A stretch of DNA of 32,131 nucleotides from Prevotella sp. (GCA_017474925.1 JAFVGN010000025.1:1-32131); one strand, 5' to 3'; counted from the stretch's first letter, positions 22,973-30,964 are shown. Numbers and translations: made by a program. Notes: generated by a model from the letters alone, not told the origin.

Positions 22973-25330
22973 ATGATGAAACGTGTTATTTGTACCATTT
23001 GTGTACTCTTCACGCTATTGTGCCTTCAGGCTCGTCAGCGTATACTATTTGATGCCGACTGGCGTTTTATATTGGCAGATTCTGCCTCCATGTCCCGTTA
23101 TGAATATGACGATTCCCATTGGCGAAAACTGAACTTACCCCACGACTGGGCCATCGAGGGCGACTTCCTGGCCTCCAACCCCTCTGGAGCGGGTGGGGGT
23201 GCTTTGCCTGGTGGAGTAGGATGGTATCGAAAGCATTTCCGCGTCAAAGAACCCATGATGTATTTTATTGAGTTCGATGGCGTGTATATGAATGCTACCG
23301 TTTACATCAACGGTGAAAAAATCGGATATCGTCCTTATGGCTATATTTCGTTCCAGTATGACATTACTCGCTATTTGCGCAGTGGCGATAATGTCATTGC
23401 TGTTCGTGTTGACAACTCCGACCAGCCTAATTCCCGTTGGTATTCGGGCTGCGGTATTTATCGCCATGTCTGGTTTGTCAAGACGGAACCGGTCTTTGTC
23501 AAGCACTGGGGAGTTCATGTCGAGACTAATGCCAAGAAAGGGCGTATCTATGTGAATGTAGATGTGCAAGGCAGGAACTACAAGGTCCACAATACTGTTT
23601 TTGATGCTTCAGGACGTGAGGTTGGCATGAAAGTGAGGCATCCGCATCTTTGGTCACCTGCTCATCCTTATATTTATAGAGTTCGCACACAAGTTTTGTC
23701 CCATGGGCAAGTCGTTGATGAGGTGTGGACGAATACGGCATTCCGCGATTTCCATTTCGATGCCAGGACGGGCTTTTGGCTCAATGGCGAGAACATCAAG
23801 TTGAATGGTGTTTGTGAACATCACGACCTTGGGTGTCTTGGTGCTGCCTTGCATGAAGACGCTTTGCATCGCAAGCTGTTGAAGTTGAAGCAAATGGGCG
23901 TCAATGCCATTCGTACCAGCCACAATCCGCCAGCTCCGGAACTGTTGAACATGTGTGATACGATGGGTTTCATCGTGATGGATGAGTCGTTTGATATGTG
24001 GCGTCGTCGTAAGACCCAGAATGACTATGCACGTTTCTTTGACGAATGGCACGAGCGCGACCTGACCGATATGGTATTGCGCGACCGTAATCACCCCTGC
24101 ATCCTGATGTGGAGCATTGGCAATGAGGTGTTGGAGCAGTGGACTTCTGCCGATGCTGACAATCTGACCCTTGAGCAGGCCAATCTTATTCTCAATGCCG
24201 GGCACGACACTTCGAAGCAGGCTGATGGTGGAAACAAGAATCCCAATACCCTGTTGGCAGAACACCTCTCTGGCATCATCCGTCGCTTGGATAGTACACG
24301 TCCTATTACTGCTGGCTGTAACGAACCATCACCTGATAATCATCTTTTCAAGGGCAACGCGCTTGATGTGATAGGCTTTAATTATCACCATCAATGGATT
24401 AAGGATGTTCCTAAGAATTTCCCTGGCCGTCCTTTCATCATGACTGAAAGCGTCTCAGCCCTTCAGACCAACGGTTTCTACAAGATGCCCTCAGATGTCA
24501 TCTACAAGGCTCCGCAGGAATGGTGGCTGCCATATACCGATCCCACCTACATGTGTTCTGCCTACGACAATATGCATGCGTCCTGGTCTTCTACCCATGA
24601 GGAGACATGGGATGTCGTGAAACATACACCCTATGTCAGTGGACAGTTCATCTGGACAGGCTTCGACTACATCGGTGAACCGACACCTTATTCCTTCCCT
24701 GCCCGCAGTAGCTATTTTGGCATCATCGACCTGGCTGGTCAGCCCAAGGACATCTATTATATGTATCAGAGCGAATGGACCAATCAGCCTGTGCTGCATC
24801 TGTTCCCCCATTGGAACTGGCTTGAGGGACAAGAGGTCGACATGTGGTGCTATTACAATAATGCCGACGAGGTAGAACTCTATATCAATGGCGAGAGCCA
24901 AGGAATACGCCGCAAGGGTATGCATCAGTATCATGTCATGTGGCATGTTGTCTTCGAGCCTGGTGAGGTCAAGGTCGTGGCGCGTAAGTCGGGTAGCGTG
25001 GTTCGCGAGCAGACAATCTGTACGCCAGGTCAACCTGACCACATCCTGCTGACCCTTGATTATCGTGGCCGCGATATCAGTTTCGTCCAGGCCACTGTTG
25101 TAGACAAAGACGGAAACCGCTGTCCGTGGGCTGAAAACGAGCTGTTCTTTAGCACGACGAACAATGCACAGGTCATTGCCACTGATAATGGCTGTCAGAC
25201 CTCTATGGAACGTTTTACAGCTCCTCATCGGAAGGCATTCTTTGGCCGCTGCGTGGCTGTGGTCAGGGGCAAGGGAATGGTCACTGCCCGTTCTTACGGA
25301 TTAAAGTCAAATACACTTAATATTCAATAA
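22973..25330 (+). CDS. secreted GH2 beta-galactosidase-type glycosidase
   Basis: A 785-residue glycoside hydrolase family 2 enzyme with signal peptide (MMKRVICT...CLQA). The order is an N-terminal sugar-binding domain (with YSGCGIYRHVWF), an immunoglobulin-like domain, a TIM barrel, then DUF4982-like and further beta domains. The acid/base is E385 in MWSIGNE and the nucleophile E492 in FIMTES. The barrel start reads KLNGVCEHHDLG. This fits beta-galactosidases, though beta-glucuronidase or other GH2 activities are possible. The Ig-like domain looks about 25 residues shorter than usual between DASGREVGM and KVRHPHLWSP. Tandem ATGs at 22973/22976 are chosen over an upstream TTG at 22961. Periplasmic location is predicted. 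Confidence 0.9.
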   Translation: MMKRVICTICVLFTLLCLQARQRILFDADWRFILADSASMSRYEYDDSHWRKLNLPHDWAIEGDFLASNPSGAGGGALPGGVGWYRKHFRVKEPMMYFIEFDGVYMNATVYINGEKIGYRPYGYISFQYDITRYLRSGDNVIAVRVDNSDQPNSRWYSGCGIYRHVWFVKTEPVFVKHWGVHVETNAKKGRIYVNVDVQGRNYKVHNTVFDASGREVGMKVRHPHLWSPAHPYIYRVRTQVLSHGQVVDEVWTNTAFRDFHFDARTGFWLNGENIKLNGVCEHHDLGCLGAALHEDALHRKLLKLKQMGVNAIRTSHNPPAPELLNMCDTMGFIVMDESFDMWRRRKTQNDYARFFDEWHERDLTDMVLRDRNHPCILMWSIGNEVLEQWTSADADNLTLEQANLILNAGHDTSKQADGGNKNPNTLLAEHLSGIIRRLDSTRPITAGCNEPSPDNHLFKGNALDVIGFNYHHQWIKDVPKNFPGRPFIMTESVSALQTNGFYKMPSDVIYKAPQEWWLPYTDPTYMCSAYDNMHASWSSTHEETWDVVKHTPYVSGQFIWTGFDYIGEPTPYSFPARSSYFGIIDLAGQPKDIYYMYQSEWTNQPVLHLFPHWNWLEGQEVDMWCYYNNADEVELYINGESQGIRRKGMHQYHVMWHVVFEPGEVKVVARKSGSVVREQTICTPGQPDHILLTLDYRGRDISFVQATVVDKDGNRCPWAENELFFSTTNNAQVIATDNGCQTSMERFTAPHRKAFFGRCVAVVRGKGMVTARSYGLKSNTLNIQ

Positions 25331-25380
25331 TGTTTCCCTCTATCGACATAAAAAAAACATAAACATAAAACAAAAGCAAA

Positions 25381-26664
25381 ATGGAAAAGCAATTTAAACC
25401 AGCCACTCTTTGTGTGCAAGCTGGGTGGAAACCGAAAAACGGTGATCCTCGTGTGCTCCCCATCATTCAGAGCACAACTTTCAAGTATGATAATACAGAG
25501 GAGATGGCCGACCTGTTTGACCTGAAGAAGGAAGGCTATTTCTATACCCGTCTTCAGAACCCCACTAACGATGCTGTTGCAAGTAAGATTGCCGCACTGG
25601 AAGGTGGAGTGGGTGCAGTGCTGACCTCCAGTGGCCAGGCTGCTAACTTCTATGCCCTGTTCAATATTTGTCAGGCAGGTGACCATTTTGTCACCAGTAA
25701 CGAGATTTATGGGGGTACTTACAACCTCTTCGGTGTTACCCTCAAGAAGTTGGGCATTGAGTGTACCTTTGTTTCCCAGGAGGCTAGCGAGGAAGAGATT
25801 GATCGTGCCTTCCAACCTAACACCAAGGCCCTGTTTGGCGAAACAATCTCGAATCCAGGATGCAAGGTGCTTGATATCGAGAAATTTGCACGTATAGCGC
25901 ATAAACATGGTGTTCCCCTGATTGTGGACAATACATTCCCCACGCCCATCAACTGCCGTCCCTTTGAGTGGGGCGCTGACATCGTGACCCACTCCACCAC
26001 CAAGTACATGGATGGTCACGCCACACAGGTAGGAGGATGTGTGGTCGATAGCGGCAACTTCGACTGGGATGCTTATGCTGACAAATTCCCCGGTCTGACC
26101 ACTCCGGACGAATCTTATCACGGCCTGACCTATACCAAGGCCTTTGGCAAGTTGAGTTACACCACCAAACTGGTGGCTCAGCTCATGCGTGACCTGGGGT
26201 CTATTCCTGCTCCGCAAAATTCGTTCCTGTTGAACATCGGACTGGAGACGCTACATCTGCGTATGCCTCGTCACTGCGAGAATGCCCAGCGTGTGGCAGA
26301 GTTCCTTCAGAACGATTCCCGTGTTGCATGGGTACACTATTGCGGTCTTCCTGGTGACGAGTGCTATGAACTTGCCCAGAAGTATTTGCCTAATGGTTCC
26401 TGTGGTGTCATTGCCTTTGCGCTGAAGGGAACGCGTGAGACTGCCGTCCGTTTTATGGACTCGCTGAAACTCATAGCCATCGTCACCCATGTGGCCGATG
26501 CTCGTACCTGTGTGCTCCATCCTGCCAGCCACACTCATCGTCAGCTTTCTGACGAGCAGCTCCGTGAAGCAGGTGTAGCCCCCGACCTGATACGTCTTTC
26601 CGTTGGCATAGAGGACTGTGACGATATCCTGGCTGATATCCGCCAAGCCTTGGACCAGCTATAG
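25381..26664 (+). CDS. metY: O-acetylhomoserine sulfhydrylase/aminocarboxypropyltransferase
   Basis: A 427-residue PLP enzyme of the Cys/Met metabolism family that makes homocysteine (or methionine) from O-acetylhomoserine and sulfide (or methanethiol). The start FKPATLCVQAGW and the segment RLQNPTNDAVASKIAALEGG are typical of MetY. The PLP lysine is K208 in THSTTKYMDGH, with SSGQAA near 83-88 as the phosphate-binding turn and IVDNTFPTP near 181-189. It is cytosolic and full length. It follows the GH2 gene by 50 A-rich bases without a recognisable promoter, so it may be read from upstream although the functions are unrelated. A strong terminator follows. MetB or MetC paralogues are alternatives, but length and motifs favour MetY. 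Confidence 0.92.
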   Translation: MEKQFKPATLCVQAGWKPKNGDPRVLPIIQSTTFKYDNTEEMADLFDLKKEGYFYTRLQNPTNDAVASKIAALEGGVGAVLTSSGQAANFYALFNICQAGDHFVTSNEIYGGTYNLFGVTLKKLGIECTFVSQEASEEEIDRAFQPNTKALFGETISNPGCKVLDIEKFARIAHKHGVPLIVDNTFPTPINCRPFEWGADIVTHSTTKYMDGHATQVGGCVVDSGNFDWDAYADKFPGLTTPDESYHGLTYTKAFGKLSYTTKLVAQLMRDLGSIPAPQNSFLLNIGLETLHLRMPRHCENAQRVAEFLQNDSRVAWVHYCGLPGDECYELAQKYLPNGSCGVIAFALKGTRETAVRFMDSLKLIAIVTHVADARTCVLHPASHTHRQLSDEQLREAGVAPDLIRLSVGIEDCDDILADIRQALDQL

Positions 26665-26683
26665 TACTATAGTACATAAACTG

Positions 26684-26720
26684 ACGGCAGCAAAGTTTTC
26701 GAGCTTTGCTGCCGTTTTTT
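26684..26720. terminator. terminator between convergent metY and AI-2E genes
   Basis: ACGGCAGCAAAG (26684-26695) pairs perfectly with CTTTGCTGCCGT (26704-26715) across an 8-base loop, followed by six T on the plus strand. The minus side has no long U tract, so it serves mainly metY. Confidence 0.85.
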
Positions 26721-26755
26721 ATTGCATAATGGAATGGAGAAACCGGCTCCGAGGT

Positions 26756-27841
26756 TCATTCTATAAGCCGTTTTTTCTCAATGACATAATTCTGATAGTA
26801 GGTGATAAGTAGCGTAGTCATGGGAAGTGCTATGACCATGCCAAGAATGCCCAGTAGTGATCCCCAGATGGACAGCGACAGCAAGATAATGGCAGAGTTA
26901 AGCCCCATGACGTGCCCCATGATTTTAGGCGTTAATATGGTATCCTGGATGATTTGGACAATGGCAAATACGACGAGTGCTCCTAACATGATAATCCAGA
27001 AGCTTTGCCCTGTGTCAGCAGCTTTGACCACAGCCAACATGATAGTTGGAACAAACCCCAATAATTGCAGGTAAGGCACCATATTCAGCAGTCCGATGAA
27101 CATACCCAGTCCAATGGCCATAGGGAAGTCGATGATAAGGAAACCGATACTAAACAGCACACCGACGCAGAGTGCCACACAACCTTGTCCACGGAAATAG
27201 AGGTTCATACCCTGCGTGACATCCTGGACCAGGTGCTTCGCAAAACTCCGATAGCGTATGGGCAGTAGTTCCACCCAACCGCTTGAAATCTTCTCGTAAT
27301 CCAATAATATGAAGAGTGTGTACAGGGCAACCATCGTCAGCGAGATGATGCTCGACGCGATACTCAGCGACTGCGCCATGACATCCCATATCTTGGGTAC
27401 ACTTTGTTTGATGGTGTCTACGAACCCTTCTTGCGTAATCAATGCCTTGAGATCCTGCTTGGTGAAGTTGTCGTGGATAAGATCTTCCAACATATCGGGA
27501 ATGTTGCTCAGGTAGGAATTGTTGGAAACATAGGCAAATAAAAGATCTTTCACTCTGATGCTCTCTTCTATTATAGGAGGTATCATCAGAAAGAACAGTC
27601 CTGTCAGAATGGCTCCCACTGTCAGGAAAGTACACAGAATACCAAGGATGCGATAGCGTAGCTTGCACTTGTACTGGAAAAACTTAACCAGCGGAAACAA
27701 CAGGTATGCTATCAGCCATGCAAGAAAGAAGGGTAGCAAAACCGTACTGAGTCTGTTAAGCAACATCACAATACCTGTGATGATGATGATGGTGATGAAA
27801 CCACGAATAAAACTATCGAAGGTAATCTTCTTTTGTTCCAT
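26756..27841 (-). CDS. AI-2E family transporter (PerM-like)
   Basis: A 361-residue integral membrane protein starting MEQKKITFDSFIRGF, with about eight hydrophobic helices and a soluble central part (roughly 95-160). The C-terminal half has GLGMFIGLLNMVPYLQLLGF, which resembles the conserved GLLxxIPYxGP region, and PKIMGHVMGLNSAIILLSL, typical of the AI-2E exporter family. Members export the autoinducer AI-2 or act as Na+/H+ antiporters; which applies here cannot be told. The frame extends upstream to 27901, but the promoter at 27860-27891 lies in that part, so ATG 27841 is chosen. It is divergent from trmO. Confidence 0.9.
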   Translation of the reverse strand: MEQKKITFDSFIRGFITIIIITGIVMLLNRLSTVLLPFFLAWLIAYLLFPLVKFFQYKCKLRYRILGILCTFLTVGAILTGLFFLMIPPIIEESIRVKDLLFAYVSNNSYLSNIPDMLEDLIHDNFTKQDLKALITQEGFVDTIKQSVPKIWDVMAQSLSIASSIISLTMVALYTLFILLDYEKISSGWVELLPIRYRSFAKHLVQDVTQGMNLYFRGQGCVALCVGVLFSIGFLIIDFPMAIGLGMFIGLLNMVPYLQLLGFVPTIMLAVVKAADTGQSFWIIMLGALVVFAIVQIIQDTILTPKIMGHVMGLNSAIILLSLSIWGSLLGILGMVIALPMTTLLITYYQNYVIEKKRLIE

Positions 27842-27859
27842 AACTTGATTATTTGGCGG

Positions 27860-27891
27860 CGAAGTTACGAAAAATTGAGAGAAATGCCAAA
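27860..27891 (-). promoter_or_regulatory. promoter of the AI-2E family gene
   Basis: On the minus strand TTTG (27891-27888), a 20-base spacer and TAACTTCG (27867-27860), one mismatch in the -7 box. The ATG follows 18 bases later. Confidence 0.65.
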
Positions 27892-27910
27892 ATAAATTCA
27901 TTTATTTTTG

Positions 27911-27918
27911 TACCTTTG
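27911..27918 (+). promoter_or_regulatory. -7 promoter box of trmO
   Basis: TACCTTTG is a perfect -7 element. Only CAAC separates it from the ATG at 27923, so transcription should start at or next to the start codon. No clear -33 box is present. Confidence 0.6.
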
Positions 27919-27922
27919 CAAC

Positions 27923-28588
27923 ATGAATATTCAACCCATTGCCATATTTCGCTCACCATTCCCCTCAAAATTTGGTATTCCGAGGCAGAGCGGCATCGTC
28001 GGTGAGTTGCGCGGCAGGGTGGAATTCCTGCCAGCTTATGCCCAGTCTGACGCCTTGCGTGGATTGCAGCAGTATGACTATGTCTGGTTGATATGGGGAT
28101 TCTCTGAAAATGTGGAGGCTGAGAAACATCCAACAGTCCGTCCGCCCCTGTTAGGCGGGAACGAACGTGTCGGAGTGTGGGCAACGCGCTCTCCGTTCCG
28201 TCCCAACAATCTTGGACTCTCTTCTGTCCGCATAGCCAAGGTTGACTTTGACCCTCCAGGTATTGAGGTCTTGGGGGCCGACTTGATGGATGGTACTCCC
28301 GTCTACGATATCAAGCCTTATCTGCCTTATGTAGACGCTCATCCCGAAGCCCGTGGCGGATTCACCGACAACCATGCTTGGAAACAACTGGATGTCGTCA
28401 TGCCCTTGGCAGTTCGACAGTTCTTTACTGCCGAGGAGCTGAAAGTGTTGGAACAGATCCTTTCATTAGATCCGCGTCCGCATTACCATGATGACAGCCG
28501 TCAGTACGGCATGCCTTTTGGAGAATACGACATCCGTTTTCATGTGACGGATGGAGTACTGACAGTCGACAACTGTGTCAAATTGTGA
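27923..28588 (+). CDS. trmO: tRNA (N6-threonylcarbamoyladenosine-37)-N6-methyltransferase
   Basis: A 221-residue TrmO (TsaA/YaeB, UPF0066) protein that methylates t6A37 of tRNAs with SAM. The family start IAIFRSPFPSKFGIPRQSG is present, followed by the core GVWATRSPFRPNNLGLSSVRI and DLMDGTPVYDIKPYLPYVD. The C-terminal domain includes DPRPHYHDDSRQYGM, matching the DPRP motif of the family. It is cytoplasmic and full length. The start is fixed by the -7 box four bases upstream; the frame stays open to 27908, but that would begin before the promoter. Confidence 0.93.
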   Translation: MNIQPIAIFRSPFPSKFGIPRQSGIVGELRGRVEFLPAYAQSDALRGLQQYDYVWLIWGFSENVEAEKHPTVRPPLLGGNERVGVWATRSPFRPNNLGLSSVRIAKVDFDPPGIEVLGADLMDGTPVYDIKPYLPYVDAHPEARGGFTDNHAWKQLDVVMPLAVRQFFTAEELKVLEQILSLDPRPHYHDDSRQYGMPFGEYDIRFHVTDGVLTVDNCVKL

Positions 28589-28616
28589 AGATTGCCATAA
28601 AAAAGTGTATTAAAAA

Positions 28617-28648
28617 TTTGGATTTCTCCATTTTTTATCGTAAATTTG
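28617..28648 (+). promoter_or_regulatory. promoter of the minimal histidine kinase
   Basis: TTTG at 28617-28620, a 20-base spacer, then TAAATTTG at 28641-28648. The ATG at 28677 is 28 bases downstream. Confidence 0.75.
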
Positions 28649-28676
28649 CAATCTATAAACCTGAATTTTTCTGAAA

Positions 28677-29456
28677 ATGATGCTTTTGACTGCTCTTTTA
28701 GCCATTGCCCTGGTGGTGGTCCTTGGTCTTTTATTGAGGATGAAGGTTAAGGTTACTGCGGTCATGAAGTCTGAGCGCATGAAGCTGACTTTTCTGAAGA
28801 ACATCAACCACGAGATACGTTCACCTCTGAAAATGTTCCATCAATTGGCTGAGACAGTAGGCAAGCCTGACTTGTATTTGTCGAAGAATGAGAAACGGAA
28901 TATTTCAGACCAGATGATCTATAATGCCAACCTCATAGCCACATTGTTGGACGAGGTCATGGTGCTTACCGATACAGAGCCTGTTGGCCATAGGCTTCTG
29001 ATCGAGTCGTTCAGTCCTAATGCGCTGTGCCGCCGTTGTCTGGAGGCCAACATGCATAGCATTTTCCACCGTCAAGCCGTCCGTCTGACGTTCAAGCGCG
29101 ATTTGAGCGACGAGTTCTTTGTAAAGAGCGACCGCCATCTTGTTGAGCTCATCGTCAACAAGTTGGTCATCAACGCGTGCAAGTTCACAGAGGAAGGTGA
29201 GATTACGTTAGGCTGTAATACATCAGAGCGTCCTGACAGGCTCGTCATCTATGTGAGCGATACAGGAAAAGGTATACCTGAGGGACGGCTGGGGAGCATC
29301 TTCAGCTATTTTGAAAAACCCGACGACCTGCAGGATGAAGCCGAGCTCGACCTGAGCCTGTGCGGCAGGATTGCCAAGACCTTAGGTGGTGAGTTGGTTC
29401 ATGACAACCGCTACACGACGGGTACGCGCATGGTGCTTATTCTGCCGCTCCGTTAA
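28677..29456 (+). CDS. minimal membrane histidine kinase without sensor domain
   Basis: A 259-residue kinase-like protein with one N-terminal membrane helix (about 3-21) directly followed by a HisKA domain. The motif FLKNINHEIRSPL places the phosphoacceptor at H45. The ATPase domain has an N-box-like VNKLVINACKFT and an intact G1 box SDTGKGI. The G2 box is degenerate: AELDLSLCGRIA replaces the usual GxGLGL, so ATP binding may be weak. There is no periplasmic sensor, receiver or output domain. Similar small kinases may work with other membrane partners. Two ATGs at 28677/28680 are equivalent. Its 3' end overlaps the convergent DUF4230 gene by 20 bases. Confidence 0.85.
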   Translation: MMLLTALLAIALVVVLGLLLRMKVKVTAVMKSERMKLTFLKNINHEIRSPLKMFHQLAETVGKPDLYLSKNEKRNISDQMIYNANLIATLLDEVMVLTDTEPVGHRLLIESFSPNALCRRCLEANMHSIFHRQAVRLTFKRDLSDEFFVKSDRHLVELIVNKLVINACKFTEEGEITLGCNTSERPDRLVIYVSDTGKGIPEGRLGSIFSYFEKPDDLQDEAELDLSLCGRIAKTLGGELVHDNRYTTGTRMVLILPLR

Positions 29457-30030
29457 AACGTACCCGTACTTTTTGGTATCCCATAGCCTTCATCATGTTC
29501 CGAAACTGTTCCTCTCCGCTTTGTCGGGCACGAAGAAGGTTCTCTGGTGTCACACAGTGGTGCAGCATCATGCGGTAGGCTTTCCTGTAGAGTGCTTCGC
29601 GGTCTTTGTGTGACCATTTGCCGCTTTCATAGAAACTCTTGGTACGTGCCTCGTCAATGAAATCGCTGTCCAACAATCCTATTCGGGGGAGCGTTACCAC
29701 GATGCTGTCATCTGTTGTCGTTATCCAGCCAGGTTCCACTTGGTGCATATTGACACCCAAGCGTATGGTGCCATAATATACACGTACCAAATGGTCGTCT
29801 CTTAGAATGCCCTTGCGGATGGTGTCCACAAGTTCTTCGTTAGCTATGGCCAGGAACTCCCATTCGCCAATAGCCTTGATACTCGTTATTTGCTCAGGTG
29901 TAAAGTTGATACGGTCGTCTACGGCCACAGTTATTTCCGACTGCTTGATGGCACCTGCCAGCCAGGATACTGCGCATACGACAATGCCTATCAGCACGAC
30001 ACCTACTATGATTTGATACCTTTTCTTCAC
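29437..30030 (-). CDS. DUF4230 family membrane-anchored protein
   Basis: A 197-residue protein with one N-terminal membrane helix (MKKRYQIIVGVVLIGIVVCA) and a DUF4230 domain, including ITSIKAIGEWEFLAI and YYGTIRLGVNMHQV. The start codon is GTG at 30030; no ATG lies near it. The gene comes 15 bases after the second DUF4230 gene, so the two form an operon. Function of DUF4230 is unknown. The last codons overlap the 3' end of the histidine kinase on the other strand (29437-29456). Confidence 0.83.
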   Translation of the reverse strand: MKKRYQIIVGVVLIGIVVCAVSWLAGAIKQSEITVAVDDRINFTPEQITSIKAIGEWEFLAIANEELVDTIRKGILRDDHLVRVYYGTIRLGVNMHQVEPGWITTTDDSIVVTLPRIGLLDSDFIDEARTKSFYESGKWSHKDREALYRKAYRMMLHHCVTPENLLRARQSGEEQFRNMMKAMGYQKVRVRFNGAAE

Positions 30031-30045
30031 CTTAACAATCCTTTA

Positions 30046-30705
30046 TTAGTTTTCTACGTTTCTGATCAGTTGCCTGATGTCCATATTTTTGCGGAAGGCA
30101 ATCATGATGTTTTTCTCCTCATATCCCATCTCCACTAACATGGGAACCAGCACGCGAGCCGCATTGGCCTGTGCCGTCTCGACAATCCCCAGGCTGGGTA
30201 TGCTGTTCAGAATGGCCTGGCGCCCTTGCTGTTCATAGCTGCTCAGTTCCTTGTCCGAGAAGTGCGAGCGTGTCAGCCCCACGTATTCGCGGATATCGCT
30301 TTGTTTGATTTTCGAACTGGTCATAACCACCTGCGGGTCTGGAAGTACGATGACGATTTTGTCACCATTCCGTTCAATGTTTTCTTCCGTGAAATGGCTG
30401 AAGTCAATATAGGCCTTCAGTGTGGCATCCATGGGAATGGCGATCTTGCGCTCACCTAAAGGCAGGGGAATGTTGAAGTCCTGTTTCAGCAGGTTGCCTT
30501 TCAATCGGAGCTCGTCGTTGTGCGTAATCACCTTGTGGATAGTATATTCTGTCGTATATAGTCGCGAGAACTGTTGTATCTGCGTGACCAGCGACGGTAT
30601 TGTGTCCCGCTCTTCGACTGTGGCCGAAGTATCGTCCTTACTGCTGCATGCCGATGTTGCGAAGAGCAGTATGCATAGAAGTATGATGGAAAAATGCTGT
30701 TTCAT
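30046..30705 (-). CDS. DUF4230 family lipoprotein
   Basis: A 219-residue lipoprotein: residues 1-20 are a lipoprotein signal with lipobox-like ATSAC, Cys20 being the lipidation site. The mature N-terminus CSSKDD has Lys-Asp-Asp close to the Cys, which resembles the lipoprotein export signal reported in Bacteroidetes surface lipoproteins, so surface exposure is possible. The rest is a DUF4230 domain with LVTQIQQFSRLYTTEY, IPMDATLKAYIDF and DKIVIVLPDPQV, similar in layout to the next gene. Start at 30705 rather than the upstream ATG at 30795, because a -7 box lies at 30710-30717, four bases before this ATG. Function unknown. Confidence 0.85.
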   Translation of the reverse strand: MKQHFSIILLCILLFATSACSSKDDTSATVEERDTIPSLVTQIQQFSRLYTTEYTIHKVITHNDELRLKGNLLKQDFNIPLPLGERKIAIPMDATLKAYIDFSHFTEENIERNGDKIVIVLPDPQVVMTSSKIKQSDIREYVGLTRSHFSDKELSSYEQQGRQAILNSIPSLGIVETAQANAARVLVPMLVEMGYEEKNIMIAFRKNMDIRQLIRNVEN

Positions 30706-30709
30706 AGGG

Positions 30710-30717
30710 CAAAGATA
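30710..30717 (-). promoter_or_regulatory. -7 promoter box of the DUF4230 operon
   Basis: On the minus strand this reads TATCTTTG. Only CCCT separates it from the ATG at 30705, predicting a leaderless mRNA. The nearest TTTG is 23 bases upstream (30744-30741). Confidence 0.6.
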
Positions 30718-30755
30718 GCTAAAAAATATCAAAAAGAGTCCAAAAGTCGATTTTT

Positions 30756-30788
30756 TTTGTCTCGTCATTAAACTTTTCCTTATCTTTG
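30756..30788 (+). promoter_or_regulatory. promoter without an obvious gene
   Basis: TTTG at 30756-30759, a 21-base spacer, then TATCTTTG at 30781-30788. It points right into a region without a convincing ORF and is divergent from the DUF4230 promoter. Confidence 0.6.
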
Positions 30789-30792
30789 CTGT

Positions 30793-30964
30793 CAAAATAT
30801 TGAATTGGATATTTTATATATAGTGTGTAAACATCATAGTGATTTAGGTTAACATAGTGTTTTTCTTTAGGCAAGCGTGCCTTAAAAGATTGGTAAACCC
30901 CTTTTTTTAAAGAAAGAAGTGAGTCAGGACAACAAAATATCCCGCTAAAACGGCGGGATATTTT
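30793..30964 (+). ncRNA. candidate second small transcript
   Basis: The stretch between the promoter at 30756-30788 and the hairpin at 30934-30964 is about 170 bases, AT-rich and lacks a plausible ORF. It contains a hairpin at 30865-30887: CTTTAGGCA and TGCCTTAAAG pair with one bulge around an AGCG loop. It could be a small RNA, or simply a leader or remnant. The start is estimated from the -7 box. Confidence 0.35.
30934..30964. terminator. terminator-like hairpin
   Basis: AAAATATCCCGC (30934-30945) and GCGGGATATTTT (30953-30964) pair perfectly around a 7-base loop. Short A and T runs on the flanks allow action on both strands. Confidence 0.6.

Noticed and set aside
14831-25330. A complete polysaccharide utilisation locus
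   Set aside because: No SusC, SusD, surface glycan-binding lipoprotein or endo-acting enzyme is present in the window.
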